In this document: positions 16,415 to 25,146 of the stretch, piece by piece
Layout: each line of letters opens with the position of its first letter
Numbering within the stretch: position 1 is the first letter of the stretch
Source of the DNA: Lachnospiraceae bacterium
GTDB taxonomy: Bacteria; Bacillota; Clostridia; Lachnospirales; Lachnospiraceae
DNA length: 64,000 bases
NCBI GenBank assembly: GCA_017622795.1
Contig: JAGAQI010000086.1
Span: forward strand, 1 to 64,000
Reading direction: 5' to 3'
Notes under the pieces: model-generated
What the model was told of the DNA's origin: nothing
The model's database searches: none
The model's input: the letters and a program-made list of their open reading frames with translations, nothing else
Position numbers and translations under genes: made by a program

Positions 16415-18691
16415 ATGGAAAACCGATTAAACGCACAAATGGATTGGGAAAAAGTGGAAGCGGTGGTATACGCAGATACAAAGTATCCGTTCCAGATTCT
16501 CGGACCGCGTATGACGGAAGGCGGAGTACAGATTTGCTGCATGTATCCGGGGGCAAAAAGCGTTTCTGTAAAAGTAAAACGTTCCAAAGAAAGCTATGAA
16601 ATGGTTTGTCTGGACGAAGCAGGACTCTTTGGCGTTTTAGTTGACAAGGATAAGATTTTCAAATACACCTATGTAATTACCAATGAAGATGGTACTGTTT
16701 GGGAGCAGGAGGATGCCTATGCTTATCTGCCGGTACTTCCGGACGATGAGCTGGAATTATTTGCACAGGGTATTAACTACAACATTTATAAGATTCTCGG
16801 TGCACATAAGAAAAAAATCGGCAGCGTAGAAGGTGTGGAATTTGCGGTATGGGCGCCAAATGCACAAAAAGTCAGTGTTGTAGGTGACTTTAATATGTGG
16901 GACGGCAGACGTCACCTCATGGAAATGCAAAAAGATTCCGGTATTTTTGCTTTATTCATTCCTGGAATTAAGGAAGGCGATATTTATAAATACGAAATCC
17001 GTGTTAAGGGCGGTGCTAACGTATTAAAGGCAGACCCTTACGGCTTCAGTTCCCAGTTGCGTCCGGATAATGCTTCTGTAGTGGCAGATTTATCCGGTTA
17101 TGAATGGCAGGATAAAGAGTATATGGCTGCCAGAAAGAAAAATAACCCGTTGGATGGTCCGGTAAATATTTACGAAGTACATCTCGGTTCCTGGAAAAAG
17201 CCGGAGGAAGAAGAGGGCAGACCATTCTATAATTATCGTGAAATCGCACCGGAACTGGCAAAGTATGTGCAGGAAATGGGCTATACCCACATCGAGCTTT
17301 TACCGGTAATGGAGCATCCGTTTGACGGTTCCTGGGGTTATCAGGTAACCGGATACTACGCACCAACTTCCCGTTACGGAACCCCGAAGGACTTTATGTA
17401 CTTTATGGACTATATGCACCAGAAAGGTATCGGTGTTATTTTAGACTGGGTACCGGCACATTTTCCGAAGGACGCCTTTGGTCTTGCGTGCTTTGACGGC
17501 ACCTGCCTGTATGAGCATCAGGACAAGCGTCAAGGAGAACATCCGCACTGGGGTACTCTTATTTTTAACTATGGACGGCCACAGGTTTCCAACTTCCTTA
17601 TCGCTAATGCTTTGTACTGGGTAGAGCAGTATCATGCGGACGGTATCCGTATGGATGCGGTTGCTTCCATGCTGTATCTGGACTATGGCAAGAATGACGG
17701 CGAATGGGTGGCAAACAAATATGGCGGCAAGGAAAATCTGGAAGCAATCGAATTATTAAAGCATTTGAATTCCATGATGGCAAAACGCAATAAAAATGTG
17801 TTAATGATTGCGGAAGAATCTACGGCTTGGCCTATGGTTTCCGGACCGGTAGAGGATGGCGGACTCGGATTCAACATGAAGTGGAATATGGGATGGATGA
17901 ATGACTTCCTCACCTATATGAAGACAGATCCTCTGTTCCGTAAGCATTGCCATGGTTGTATTACGTTCAGTATGATGTATGCATACAGTGAAAAGTTCCT
18001 GTTAGTGTTCTCTCATGATGAAGTAGTTCACGGCAAGGGCTCTCTTGTAAATAAAATGCCGGGCGAGTATGAGCAGAAGTTTGCAAACCTGCGTACTGCC
18101 ATGATGTTTATGACCGGACATCCGGGTAAGAAATTCTTATTCATGGGTCAGGAATTTGCACAGTTCTCTGAATGGAGCGAGGCAAGGGGACTTGACTGGC
18201 ACCTGCTTTCCGAGTATGAAAAGCATCAGGAATTCCACAAATTCAGTAAAGATATGAATAAGCTGTATAGGACAGAGCCTTCTCTTTACGAGCAGGACTT
18301 TAATCCAAACGGTTTTGAATGGATGAGCTGCATGGACGCAGACAGAAGTATTGTTTCTTTTGTAAGACGTGCAAAGGATAACAATGACATGCTGCTGTTT
18401 GTATGTAACTTTACTCCGGTTGCTTATGAAAACTTCCGACAGGCTGTTCCTGTTCCGGGGAAGTATAAAGAAATTTTCAACAGTGATTCCGTTAAGTATG
18501 GTGGCACCGGTATGGTAAATTCCAGACAAATTGTGGCTACCGACGAACCTTGCGACGGCAGGGAATGCTCTATTGAAATGGCTCTGGCTCCGCTTGGCAC
18601 AGCTGTATTCCGGATTAAACCGGAATTACCGGAAGAAAAAAAGACAACAAAGAAAACAACAAAATCAACAAAGAAAACTAAGGAGGCATAA
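16415..18691 (+). CDS. glgB: 1,4-alpha-glucan (glycogen) branching enzyme
   Basis: A 758-aa GH13 enzyme that forms alpha-1,6 branches in glycogen. It has an N-terminal CBM48-like region (about 100-230, with the WAPNAQKVSVVGDFNMWDG strand), then a TIM barrel with all catalytic residues: nucleophile D414 in GIRMDAV, acid E467 in IAEES, and HD in FSHDEVVHG. A Lys/Thr-rich tail (EKKTTKKTTKSTKKTKEA) ends the protein. RBS GAGGAGG precedes ATG 16415. It probably shares a transcript with yesL and manA. Confidence 0.95.
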   Translation: MENRLNAQMDWEKVEAVVYADTKYPFQILGPRMTEGGVQICCMYPGAKSVSVKVKRSKESYEMVCLDEAGLFGVLVDKDKIFKYTYVITNEDGTVWEQEDAYAYLPVLPDDELELFAQGINYNIYKILGAHKKKIGSVEGVEFAVWAPNAQKVSVVGDFNMWDGRRHLMEMQKDSGIFALFIPGIKEGDIYKYEIRVKGGANVLKADPYGFSSQLRPDNASVVADLSGYEWQDKEYMAARKKNNPLDGPVNIYEVHLGSWKKPEEEEGRPFYNYREIAPELAKYVQEMGYTHIELLPVMEHPFDGSWGYQVTGYYAPTSRYGTPKDFMYFMDYMHQKGIGVILDWVPAHFPKDAFGLACFDGTCLYEHQDKRQGEHPHWGTLIFNYGRPQVSNFLIANALYWVEQYHADGIRMDAVASMLYLDYGKNDGEWVANKYGGKENLEAIELLKHLNSMMAKRNKNVLMIAEESTAWPMVSGPVEDGGLGFNMKWNMGWMNDFLTYMKTDPLFRKHCHGCITFSMMYAYSEKFLLVFSHDEVVHGKGSLVNKMPGEYEQKFANLRTAMMFMTGHPGKKFLFMGQEFAQFSEWSEARGLDWHLLSEYEKHQEFHKFSKDMNKLYRTEPSLYEQDFNPNGFEWMSCMDADRSIVSFVRRAKDNNDMLLFVCNFTPVAYENFRQAVPVPGKYKEIFNSDSVKYGGTGMVNSRQIVATDEPCDGRECSIEMALAPLGTAVFRIKPELPEEKKTTKKTTKSTKKTKEA

Positions 18692-18696
18692 GAACA

Positions 18697-19509
18697 ATGG
18701 AAGTAGTTCTTACATTTATCACAGCAACATTATTACCGGCATTAATTAAGATATTAATTGCACTTGTTATTTACTGGATTGGCAACAAGCTGATTAAGTT
18801 TGTGCTTAACTTAACCGGAAAGGCTATGGAAAAGGCAAATCTGGATGCGGGTGTGCAGACTTTCTTAAAGTCCGCACTTAAAATTGTTTTGTTCGTAGTT
18901 CTGGTATTTGCAATTATCAGCTATCTTGGTATTGCAACCACAGGTATTGCGGCATTATTTGCATCTGCCGGTGTTACTGTAGGTCTTGCTCTGCAGGGCA
19001 GCTTATCCAATCTGGCAGGTGGTGTACTTATCTTAGTATTAAAGCCGTTTAAGGTTGGTGAATACATTATTGCTTGTGGCGCAGAGGGTACAGTTACCAG
19101 CATTGAAATTCTTTGTACAAAGTTACTTACCGTTGATAACAAAGTAGTTATTATTCCAAACGGTTCCCTGGCTAACAGCAACATTACCAATGTATCCCGT
19201 GAAGAGTTCCGTCGTGTTGATTTAGTTTTTGGTGTTGCTTATGAAAGTGACCTGAAGCTGGTGAAGAATCTTCTTCAGCAGATTGGTGACAGACATGAGT
19301 TGGCACTTCATGATGAAGCACATCCGGTTACCGTTTTCATTAACGAATTTGGTGCAAGCTCCATTGATTTCGGTTTCCGCGTATGGTGTAAGAATTCCGA
19401 TTACTGGACCGTAAAATGGGATTTAATGGAGAAAGTAAAGGATGCATTTGATGCTAATAACATCGAAATTCCGTTTAATCAGTTAGACGTTCATATGCAG
19501 AATCAGTAA
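18697..19509 (+). CDS. mscS: Small-conductance mechanosensitive channel (MscS)
   Basis: A 270-aa membrane channel that releases solutes on hypo-osmotic shock. Three N-terminal helices are present; the pore helix with small residues is ASAGVTVGLALQGSLSNLAG, followed by LILVLKPFKVGEYI, the MscS signature. The beta domain has VIIPNGSLANSNITNVS. The start is 5 nt after the glgB stop with AGGAGG inside the glgB end, so they are coupled. Confidence 0.9.
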   Translation: MEVVLTFITATLLPALIKILIALVIYWIGNKLIKFVLNLTGKAMEKANLDAGVQTFLKSALKIVLFVVLVFAIISYLGIATTGIAALFASAGVTVGLALQGSLSNLAGGVLILVLKPFKVGEYIIACGAEGTVTSIEILCTKLLTVDNKVVIIPNGSLANSNITNVSREEFRRVDLVFGVAYESDLKLVKNLLQQIGDRHELALHDEAHPVTVFINEFGASSIDFGFRVWCKNSDYWTVKWDLMEKVKDAFDANNIEIPFNQLDVHMQNQ

Positions 19510-19586
19510 GAAATAATGAAAAAGATAAGAAACTGTGATAAATAAATAGACAGAAAATCCTTTTCTTTTTCAAAAAAATATGATAA

Positions 19587-19640
19587 TATAATATCAATTT
19601 TAGTAGGGGTGTTCTAAATGGAAGTTTAGGGCACCTTTTA
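19587..19640 (+). promoter_or_regulatory. glnN promoter and leader hairpin (possible attenuator)
   Basis: A perfect -10 TATAAT lies at 19587-19592 with only a weak -35. About 15 nt later an 11-bp hairpin (19608-19618 with 19625-19635, two G-U pairs) is followed by TTTTACTG. It therefore sits at the very 5' end of the expected mRNA, 45 nt before the glnN start, and looks like an intrinsic terminator or a 5' stabilising stem. It could also end the mscS transcript. Confidence 0.5.
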
Positions 19641-19684
19641 CTGTATAAGATGAAGCAGCAAAGCTAAGAAAGGCAGGCTTACAT

Positions 19685-21799
19685 ATGGCAGAGAAAGTAA
19701 CGGATTTTTTCGGTATTGACGTGTTTAACGAAGCAGTAATGAAGGAGCGTCTTCCTGAAGCAACATTTCGGGCATTAAAGAAGACCATGGAAAACGGAGA
19801 GGACTTGGATTCCCAAATTGCGGATGTGGTTGCCGGTGCCATGAAAGAATGGGCACTGGAAAAGGGAGCTACCCACTATACCCACTGGTTCCAGCCAATG
19901 ACAGGTATTACTGCGGAAAAGCATGATGCGTTTATAACGCCGGCCGAAGAAGGCAAGGTTATGTTAGAGTTTTCCGGTAAGGAACTGATTAAAGGCGAAC
20001 CGGATGCATCTTCATTCCCGTCCGGAGGTTTACGTGCCACTTGCGAGGCGAGAGGATATACTACCTGGGATTGTACCTCTCCGGCTTTTGTAAAGGAAGA
20101 TGCTGCAGGTGTAACCCTTTGTATCCCGACAGCATTCTGTTCTTATACCGGTGAAGCATTGGATAAAAAAACGCCGTTGCTCCGTTCCATGGAAGCTATT
20201 GACAGAGAGGCTGTCCGTATTTTGAAATTATTTGGCCATAGCGATGTGACCAATGTTTCCTGTTCTGTAGGACCGGAGCAGGAATACTTCTTGATTGACC
20301 GGGACAAGTTCTTACAGAGAGAAGATTTGATTTTTACCGGCCGTACGTTATTTGGTGCAAAGCCTCCAAAGGGCTCCGAAATGGACGACCACTACTTCGG
20401 TGCGCTGAAAGAGCGTGTGGCAGCTTATATGAAAGAATTGAATTATGAACTTTGGAAGCTTGGCGTGCTCGCAAAGACCCAGCATAATGAAGCGGCTCCG
20501 GCACAGCATGAGCTGGCGCCGATTTATTCCACTGCCAACATTTCCGTAGACCATAACCAGCTGGTGATGGAGGTCATGAAAAAAGTGGCAAAACGTCACG
20601 GTTTAGAATGTCTGTTACATGAAAAACCATTTAAACATCTTCATGGCTCCGGTAAGCATAATAACTGGTCTATCGTAACCAATACAGGAAAGAATCTGTT
20701 AAGTCCGGGCAAGAACCCGAATGAAAACTTAGAGTTTTTGTTATTTATCACAGCGGTGATTAAAGCGGTAGATGAGCATGCAACCTTGCTGCGCTATGCG
20801 GCATCCAATCCGGGAAATGACCACCGTCTCGGCGGTCATGAAGCTCCGCCTGCCATTATCTCTATTTTCCTGGGAGAGCAGCTAGAAGATATTGTCCGTC
20901 AGATTATTAAAACCGGAGAGGCAAAGGATTGCAAACAGAAGGTTTACATGAACATTGGTGTGCATACCCTGCCGGAAATCCGTAAGGATGCTACGGACAG
21001 AAACCGTACATCTCCGTTTGCATTTACCGGTAATAAATTTGAGTTCAGAATGCTGGGCTCTTCCATGTCGGTAGCAGGTCCGAACACAGTATTAAATACC
21101 ATTGTTGCTGATACGTTAAGTCAGTTTTCTGATGAGCTGGAACAGGTATCCGCAGAAGAATTCGAAACTGCATTGAAGAAACTTTTGCAGAGGGAATTAA
21201 CTGCCCATGAAAGAATTATCTTTAATGGGGACGGTTATTCCGAGGAATGGACCAAAGAAGCAGAGCGTAGAGGTCTTCCGAATGAGGCATCGATTGTAGG
21301 GGCAACTAAAGCTCTGTTATATGATAAAACGGTGGAAGTATTCACAAAGCATAAGGTTTTCAGCCGTACAGAGCTGGAAGCCCGTGCAGAAATGAACTAT
21401 GAAAATTATGCTAAAACCATCAATATCGAAGCAAAAACCATGGTAGATATGGTAAGAAGAATGTATATTCCTGCAGTCATCAGTTATGCAACAGAGTTGG
21501 CAAACTCTATTAACTCTGTGCGTGCGGCAGTTCCGGGTGCAAACTTTACAGTGCAGGAAAAGCTTCTTAGCCAGGTTTCCGAACTGCTTGCAGAAACAGA
21601 AGCAGCAAAGGAAAAGGTAAGAGAAGTCCGTCTTGCGGCAGTTGCTCTTACTAATGCGAAAGAAAAGGCAGAAGCCTACCGTGAAAATGTAGTTCCTGCT
21701 ATGGAAGCACTGCGTATTCCTGTAGATAAACTGGAAACGATTGTAGATAAGAAGTACTGGCCGGTGCCAACCTACGGGGATCTTGTATTTGAGGTTTAA
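19685..21799 (+). CDS. glnN: Glutamine synthetase type III
   Basis: A 704-aa GSIII enzyme that makes glutamine from glutamate, ammonia and ATP. The length (about 700 aa) separates it from GSI/GSII. Conserved blocks include [46 protein letters not shown] and the glutamate-binding [16 protein letters not shown]. It acts in the cytoplasm as a dodecamer in known homologues. RBS AAGGCAGG precedes ATG 19685. No PII or GlnR gene is nearby. Confidence 0.95.
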   Translation: MAEKVTDFFGIDVFNEAVMKERLPEATFRALKKTMENGEDLDSQIADVVAGAMKEWALEKGATHYTHWFQPMTGITAEKHDAFITPAEEGKVMLEFSGKELIKGEPDASSFPSGGLRATCEARGYTTWDCTSPAFVKEDAAGVTLCIPTAFCSYTGEALDKKTPLLRSMEAIDREAVRILKLFGHSDVTNVSCSVGPEQEYFLIDRDKFLQREDLIFTGRTLFGAKPPKGSEMDDHYFGALKERVAAYMKELNYELWKLGVLAKTQHNEAAPAQHELAPIYSTANISVDHNQLVMEVMKKVAKRHGLECLLHEKPFKHLHGSGKHNNWSIVTNTGKNLLSPGKNPNENLEFLLFITAVIKAVDEHATLLRYAASNPGNDHRLGGHEAPPAIISIFLGEQLEDIVRQIIKTGEAKDCKQKVYMNIGVHTLPEIRKDATDRNRTSPFAFTGNKFEFRMLGSSMSVAGPNTVLNTIVADTLSQFSDELEQVSAEEFETALKKLLQRELTAHERIIFNGDGYSEEWTKEAERRGLPNEASIVGATKALLYDKTVEVFTKHKVFSRTELEARAEMNYENYAKTINIEAKTMVDMVRRMYIPAVISYATELANSINSVRAAVPGANFTVQEKLLSQVSELLAETEAAKEKVREVRLAAVALTNAKEKAEAYRENVVPAMEALRIPVDKLETIVDKKYWPVPTYGDLVFEV

Positions 21800-21815
21800 T
21801 ATTTTTGAGGTGCGT

Positions 21816-23369
21816 ATGATTAAAAGCTTGCAATGTATTTTGCTGATAACCTCGTTCATGTCGGTTTCTTTGTTTGGCGGGAAAAATATCGGTCTGACCA
21901 AAGAAATTGATAATCTCAGGGAGTGTGTCGTTTGTTCTGTGGAAGTCAGAAGGGAAAACGGCAGTGGATTGTCTTTAATAGAAGGAGAAATGACACTGGG
22001 CTATACCGACAGTTTTTGGGTAGAAGAGGATGAAACGGCATATCTTTTGGATACCTATGGCAAACGGGTATTGGAGTTTTCCAAGGACGGTTCCAGGGAA
22101 ATTCTGCTTTCCGGCACGGTTCTTCCGGCTGATATTGTGACCTGTGATGAAAACATAGTGATATTTGATGATTTACTGTCCGAAATCAGGATATACACAA
22201 AGCAGGGGGAGCTTTTGGCACAAAATAAAATACAGTTTGAGCAGGATTATGTAAAGCAGTTGTCCTGCGTGAACAATGCAGTATGGTTGGAAACCTATGA
22301 ACATTGCCGGTATTTGGTAAATCCGGAAACTGCAGCTGTCAGCCTGCAGGAAGAAAAGATACTTCCGGCAGTAACTGTGGGAGATTATGATTATGCGGAA
22401 TACTTGGAAACCGATGAAGACGGTACGGTATATTCTGTACACACGTCATTAGTAGAAGACTGCATTGTAATTTCAGGAGAGTTAACACTTCGGGCAGTGT
22501 CTGCAGACGGGGAACTGAAGGGAAGCTATATTTTACCGGTAACAGAGTATATGTATTTGCCGGACCGGTATATCCAAGTACATCAAAACGGAAATATATA
22601 TCTGATGGTTCCGTCAGACACGACGGTAGAAATCCGGAAAATTTCTTTCGCCGGTTCTACAGAATCTTCGTTTTTACAGTTGGAAGAAGAAGCAGAACAG
22701 TTGGAGCATACGTATGCAGATAAGACCAGAACCAGAAAACGGAACGGAACTTCCTGCACGGAAGAGATTGCTTTTTCCAGAGAGGAAGCGAAAGAACGGG
22801 CTTTGGCAATGGCAGATTACCAGTGGACGTTAAAGAAGACGCACACGAATACTTCTAAGGCGGAAAAAGGCGTTGTGCTGCCAAGAGAAATTGCGTTTTT
22901 AAAGGAAAAGCATGCAAATGAGTCTTCCTGGAAAGAAACAGTGACCGGTATTCCGTATTGCTGGGGAGGTTTTTATGCCCTGGATACCGGATTCAAAGGA
23001 AATACTTTTCAGAAGATGCTGGATAAAAAATATGTGGCCGGAAATATTAATCCGGTAGGTAATTTAAAATATATGACAGCCGGTGTGGATTGTTCCGGTT
23101 ATGTGGGTGCAGCTTTTGGATTTACAAAGAAGTATAATACCGGCGCTTTGTCTGATATCGGTTCCGGCGTAACAAATGTAAGAGAACTGGAACAGATGGA
23201 TATTTTTGTTTATCCGGGAGAGCATGTGATTTTCTTTTTGGACTGGGTGGATGAGGCTACCGTACTGGTGAGTGAAGCAGCAGTAAGAGAAGGAAAGGTA
23301 AGTGTTCATCCAAAACCTTTGAATGAATTTGTAATAAGCGGTCAGTATCAGATACGTTCTCCATGGTAG
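21816..23369 (+). CDS. Secreted propeller-like protein with NlpC/P60-like C-terminal domain
   Basis: A 517-aa protein. An N-terminal hydrophobic segment (residues 1-22) resembles a signal peptide. Residues about 50-300 carry repeated NHL/beta-propeller-like strands (for example EDETAYLLDTYGKRVLEFSK). The C-terminal domain resembles an NlpC/P60-type amidase fold: GIPYCWGG, probable nucleophile C426 in VDCSGYVGAAFGF and H470 in GEHVIFF. It may process peptidoglycan peptides or another amide. ATG 21816 follows GAGG (21807-21810); the upstream start at 21783 overlaps glnN and lacks an RBS. Confidence 0.65.
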   Translation: MIKSLQCILLITSFMSVSLFGGKNIGLTKEIDNLRECVVCSVEVRRENGSGLSLIEGEMTLGYTDSFWVEEDETAYLLDTYGKRVLEFSKDGSREILLSGTVLPADIVTCDENIVIFDDLLSEIRIYTKQGELLAQNKIQFEQDYVKQLSCVNNAVWLETYEHCRYLVNPETAAVSLQEEKILPAVTVGDYDYAEYLETDEDGTVYSVHTSLVEDCIVISGELTLRAVSADGELKGSYILPVTEYMYLPDRYIQVHQNGNIYLMVPSDTTVEIRKISFAGSTESSFLQLEEEAEQLEHTYADKTRTRKRNGTSCTEEIAFSREEAKERALAMADYQWTLKKTHTNTSKAEKGVVLPREIAFLKEKHANESSWKETVTGIPYCWGGFYALDTGFKGNTFQKMLDKKYVAGNINPVGNLKYMTAGVDCSGYVGAAFGFTKKYNTGALSDIGSGVTNVRELEQMDIFVYPGEHVIFFLDWVDEATVLVSEAAVREGKVSVHPKPLNEFVISGQYQIRSPW

Positions 23370-23451
23370 GGGCTTTACAAATTGGAAAATATAAGGTAAA
23401 GTATTTAGTTGGGTTAAAGAAATTGAATTATTATATACTTGGAGGGAAATA

Positions 23452-25107
23452 ATGATACAGGCATGTAACGTAACGCTGCGTCTTGGTAAGCGCGCATTGT
23501 TTGAAGATGTTAATATTAAGTTTACCGAAGGAAACTGTTATGGCTTAATCGGTGCTAACGGTGCCGGAAAGTCTACCTTTTTAAAGATTTTAAACGGTCA
23601 GCTGGAGCCAAGTAAGGGTGAGGTTGTCATCACACCGGGCCAGAGACTTTCTTTCTTACAGCAGGACCACTTTAAATATGATGCGTACAATGTACTGGAT
23701 ACCGTAATTATGGGTAACCAGAGACTTTACGACATCATGAAGGAAAAGGACGAAATCTACGCAAAGGAAGATTTCACCGAAGAAGACGGTAACAGAGCCA
23801 GTGAACTGGAAGCAGAATTCGCAGATTTAAACGGATGGGAAGCAGAATCCGATGCGGCAACCTTGCTTAACGGTCTCGGTATTGAGCCGGAGTTCCACTA
23901 TTATCAGATGGCAGATTTAAACGGTTCCCAGAAGGTGAAGGTATTACTTGCCCAGGCACTGTTCGGTAATCCTGACATTCTGCTTCTGGACGAGCCTACC
24001 AACCACTTAGACTTAGAAGCAATCCGTTGGTTGGAAGAGTTCTTAATCAATTTTGAAAATACCGTTATCGTGGTTTCCCACGATCGTTATTTCTTAAATA
24101 AGGTCTGCACTCATATTGCAGATATCGACTACGCAAAGATTCAGCTGTATGCCGGTAACTATGACTTCTGGTACGAATCCAGCCAGTTAATGGTAAAGCA
24201 GATGAAGGAAGCCAACAAGAAGAAGGAAGAAAAGATTAAGGAGTTGCAGGAATTTATCCAGAGATTCTCTGCAAATGCTTCTAAATCCAAGCAGGCAACT
24301 TCCCGTAAGAGAGCACTGGAAAAAATTGAATTGGATGATATCCGTCCATCTTCCAGAAAATATCCTTACATCGACTTTAGACCTGCAAGAGAAATCGGTA
24401 ACGAAGTACTTACCGTTACTAATCTTTCCAAGACAATTAACGGCGTAAAGGTACTGGACAATATTTCCTTTATTGTAAACCGTGAGGATAAGATTGCGTT
24501 TGTAGGCGGCAATACACTGGCTGCAACTACATTATTCAAGATTTTAATGGGTGAAATGGAACCGGATTCCGGTACCTATAAGTGGGGTATTACCACATCA
24601 CAGGCGTACTTCCCTAAGGATAACACCCAGATGTTCTCCGTGGATGAAACTATCGTAGATTTCTTAATGCCGTTCTCCCCGGAAAAGGATGTTACTTATG
24701 TCCGTGGCTTCCTTGGAAGAATGCTCTTTGCCGGTGAAGAAGGTGTCAAGAAGGTTAATGTTTTATCCGGTGGTGAAAAGGTAAGAGTAATGCTTTCCAA
24801 GATGATGATTATGGGTTCCAACGTACTTGTGATGGACGAACCGACCAACCATCTGGACATGGAATCTATTACAGCCTTAAATAACGGCTTAATTAAGTTC
24901 CCGGGCGTAATTTTGTTTACCGCTTTGGACCATCAGTTTATCCAGACTACCGCAAACCGTATCATGGAAATTGTACCGGGCGGCAGTCTTATCGATAAGA
25001 CAACTACCTACGACGAATATCTCGAAAGCGATGAAATGGCTCGTAAGAGAACTGTTCTTACTGCAATTGACAATGTGGGAGACGATTTAGAAGCAGAAGA
25101 AGAGTAA
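23452..25107 (+). CDS. ABC-F ATPase (YkpA/YbiT-like)
   Basis: A 551-aa soluble protein with two ABC domains and no membrane helices, as in ribosome-associated ABC-F factors. NBD1 has GANGAGKST and DEPTNHLD, but the signature is altered (LNGSQKVK). NBD2 has an intact LSGGEKVR and DEPTNHLD, but its Walker A is degenerate (GGNTLAATT), which is also seen in YkpA-type members. The linker is Lys/Glu-rich (NKKKEEKIKELQEFI). It probably acts in translation; resistance is not implied. RBS TTGGAGGG precedes ATG 23452. Confidence 0.85.
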   Translation: MIQACNVTLRLGKRALFEDVNIKFTEGNCYGLIGANGAGKSTFLKILNGQLEPSKGEVVITPGQRLSFLQQDHFKYDAYNVLDTVIMGNQRLYDIMKEKDEIYAKEDFTEEDGNRASELEAEFADLNGWEAESDAATLLNGLGIEPEFHYYQMADLNGSQKVKVLLAQALFGNPDILLLDEPTNHLDLEAIRWLEEFLINFENTVIVVSHDRYFLNKVCTHIADIDYAKIQLYAGNYDFWYESSQLMVKQMKEANKKKEEKIKELQEFIQRFSANASKSKQATSRKRALEKIELDDIRPSSRKYPYIDFRPAREIGNEVLTVTNLSKTINGVKVLDNISFIVNREDKIAFVGGNTLAATTLFKILMGEMEPDSGTYKWGITTSQAYFPKDNTQMFSVDETIVDFLMPFSPEKDVTYVRGFLGRMLFAGEEGVKKVNVLSGGEKVRVMLSKMMIMGSNVLVMDEPTNHLDMESITALNNGLIKFPGVILFTALDHQFIQTTANRIMEIVPGGSLIDKTTTYDEYLESDEMARKRTVLTAIDNVGDDLEAEEE

Positions 25108-25146
25108 AAAATTATGAGAGCAATTGCTCTTGGAATCGAGGTTTGA

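Noticed and set aside
23452..25107. ABC-F gene as an antibiotic resistance determinant
   Set aside because: The degenerate second Walker A and overall form fit the housekeeping YkpA/YbiT group rather than the resistance groups.
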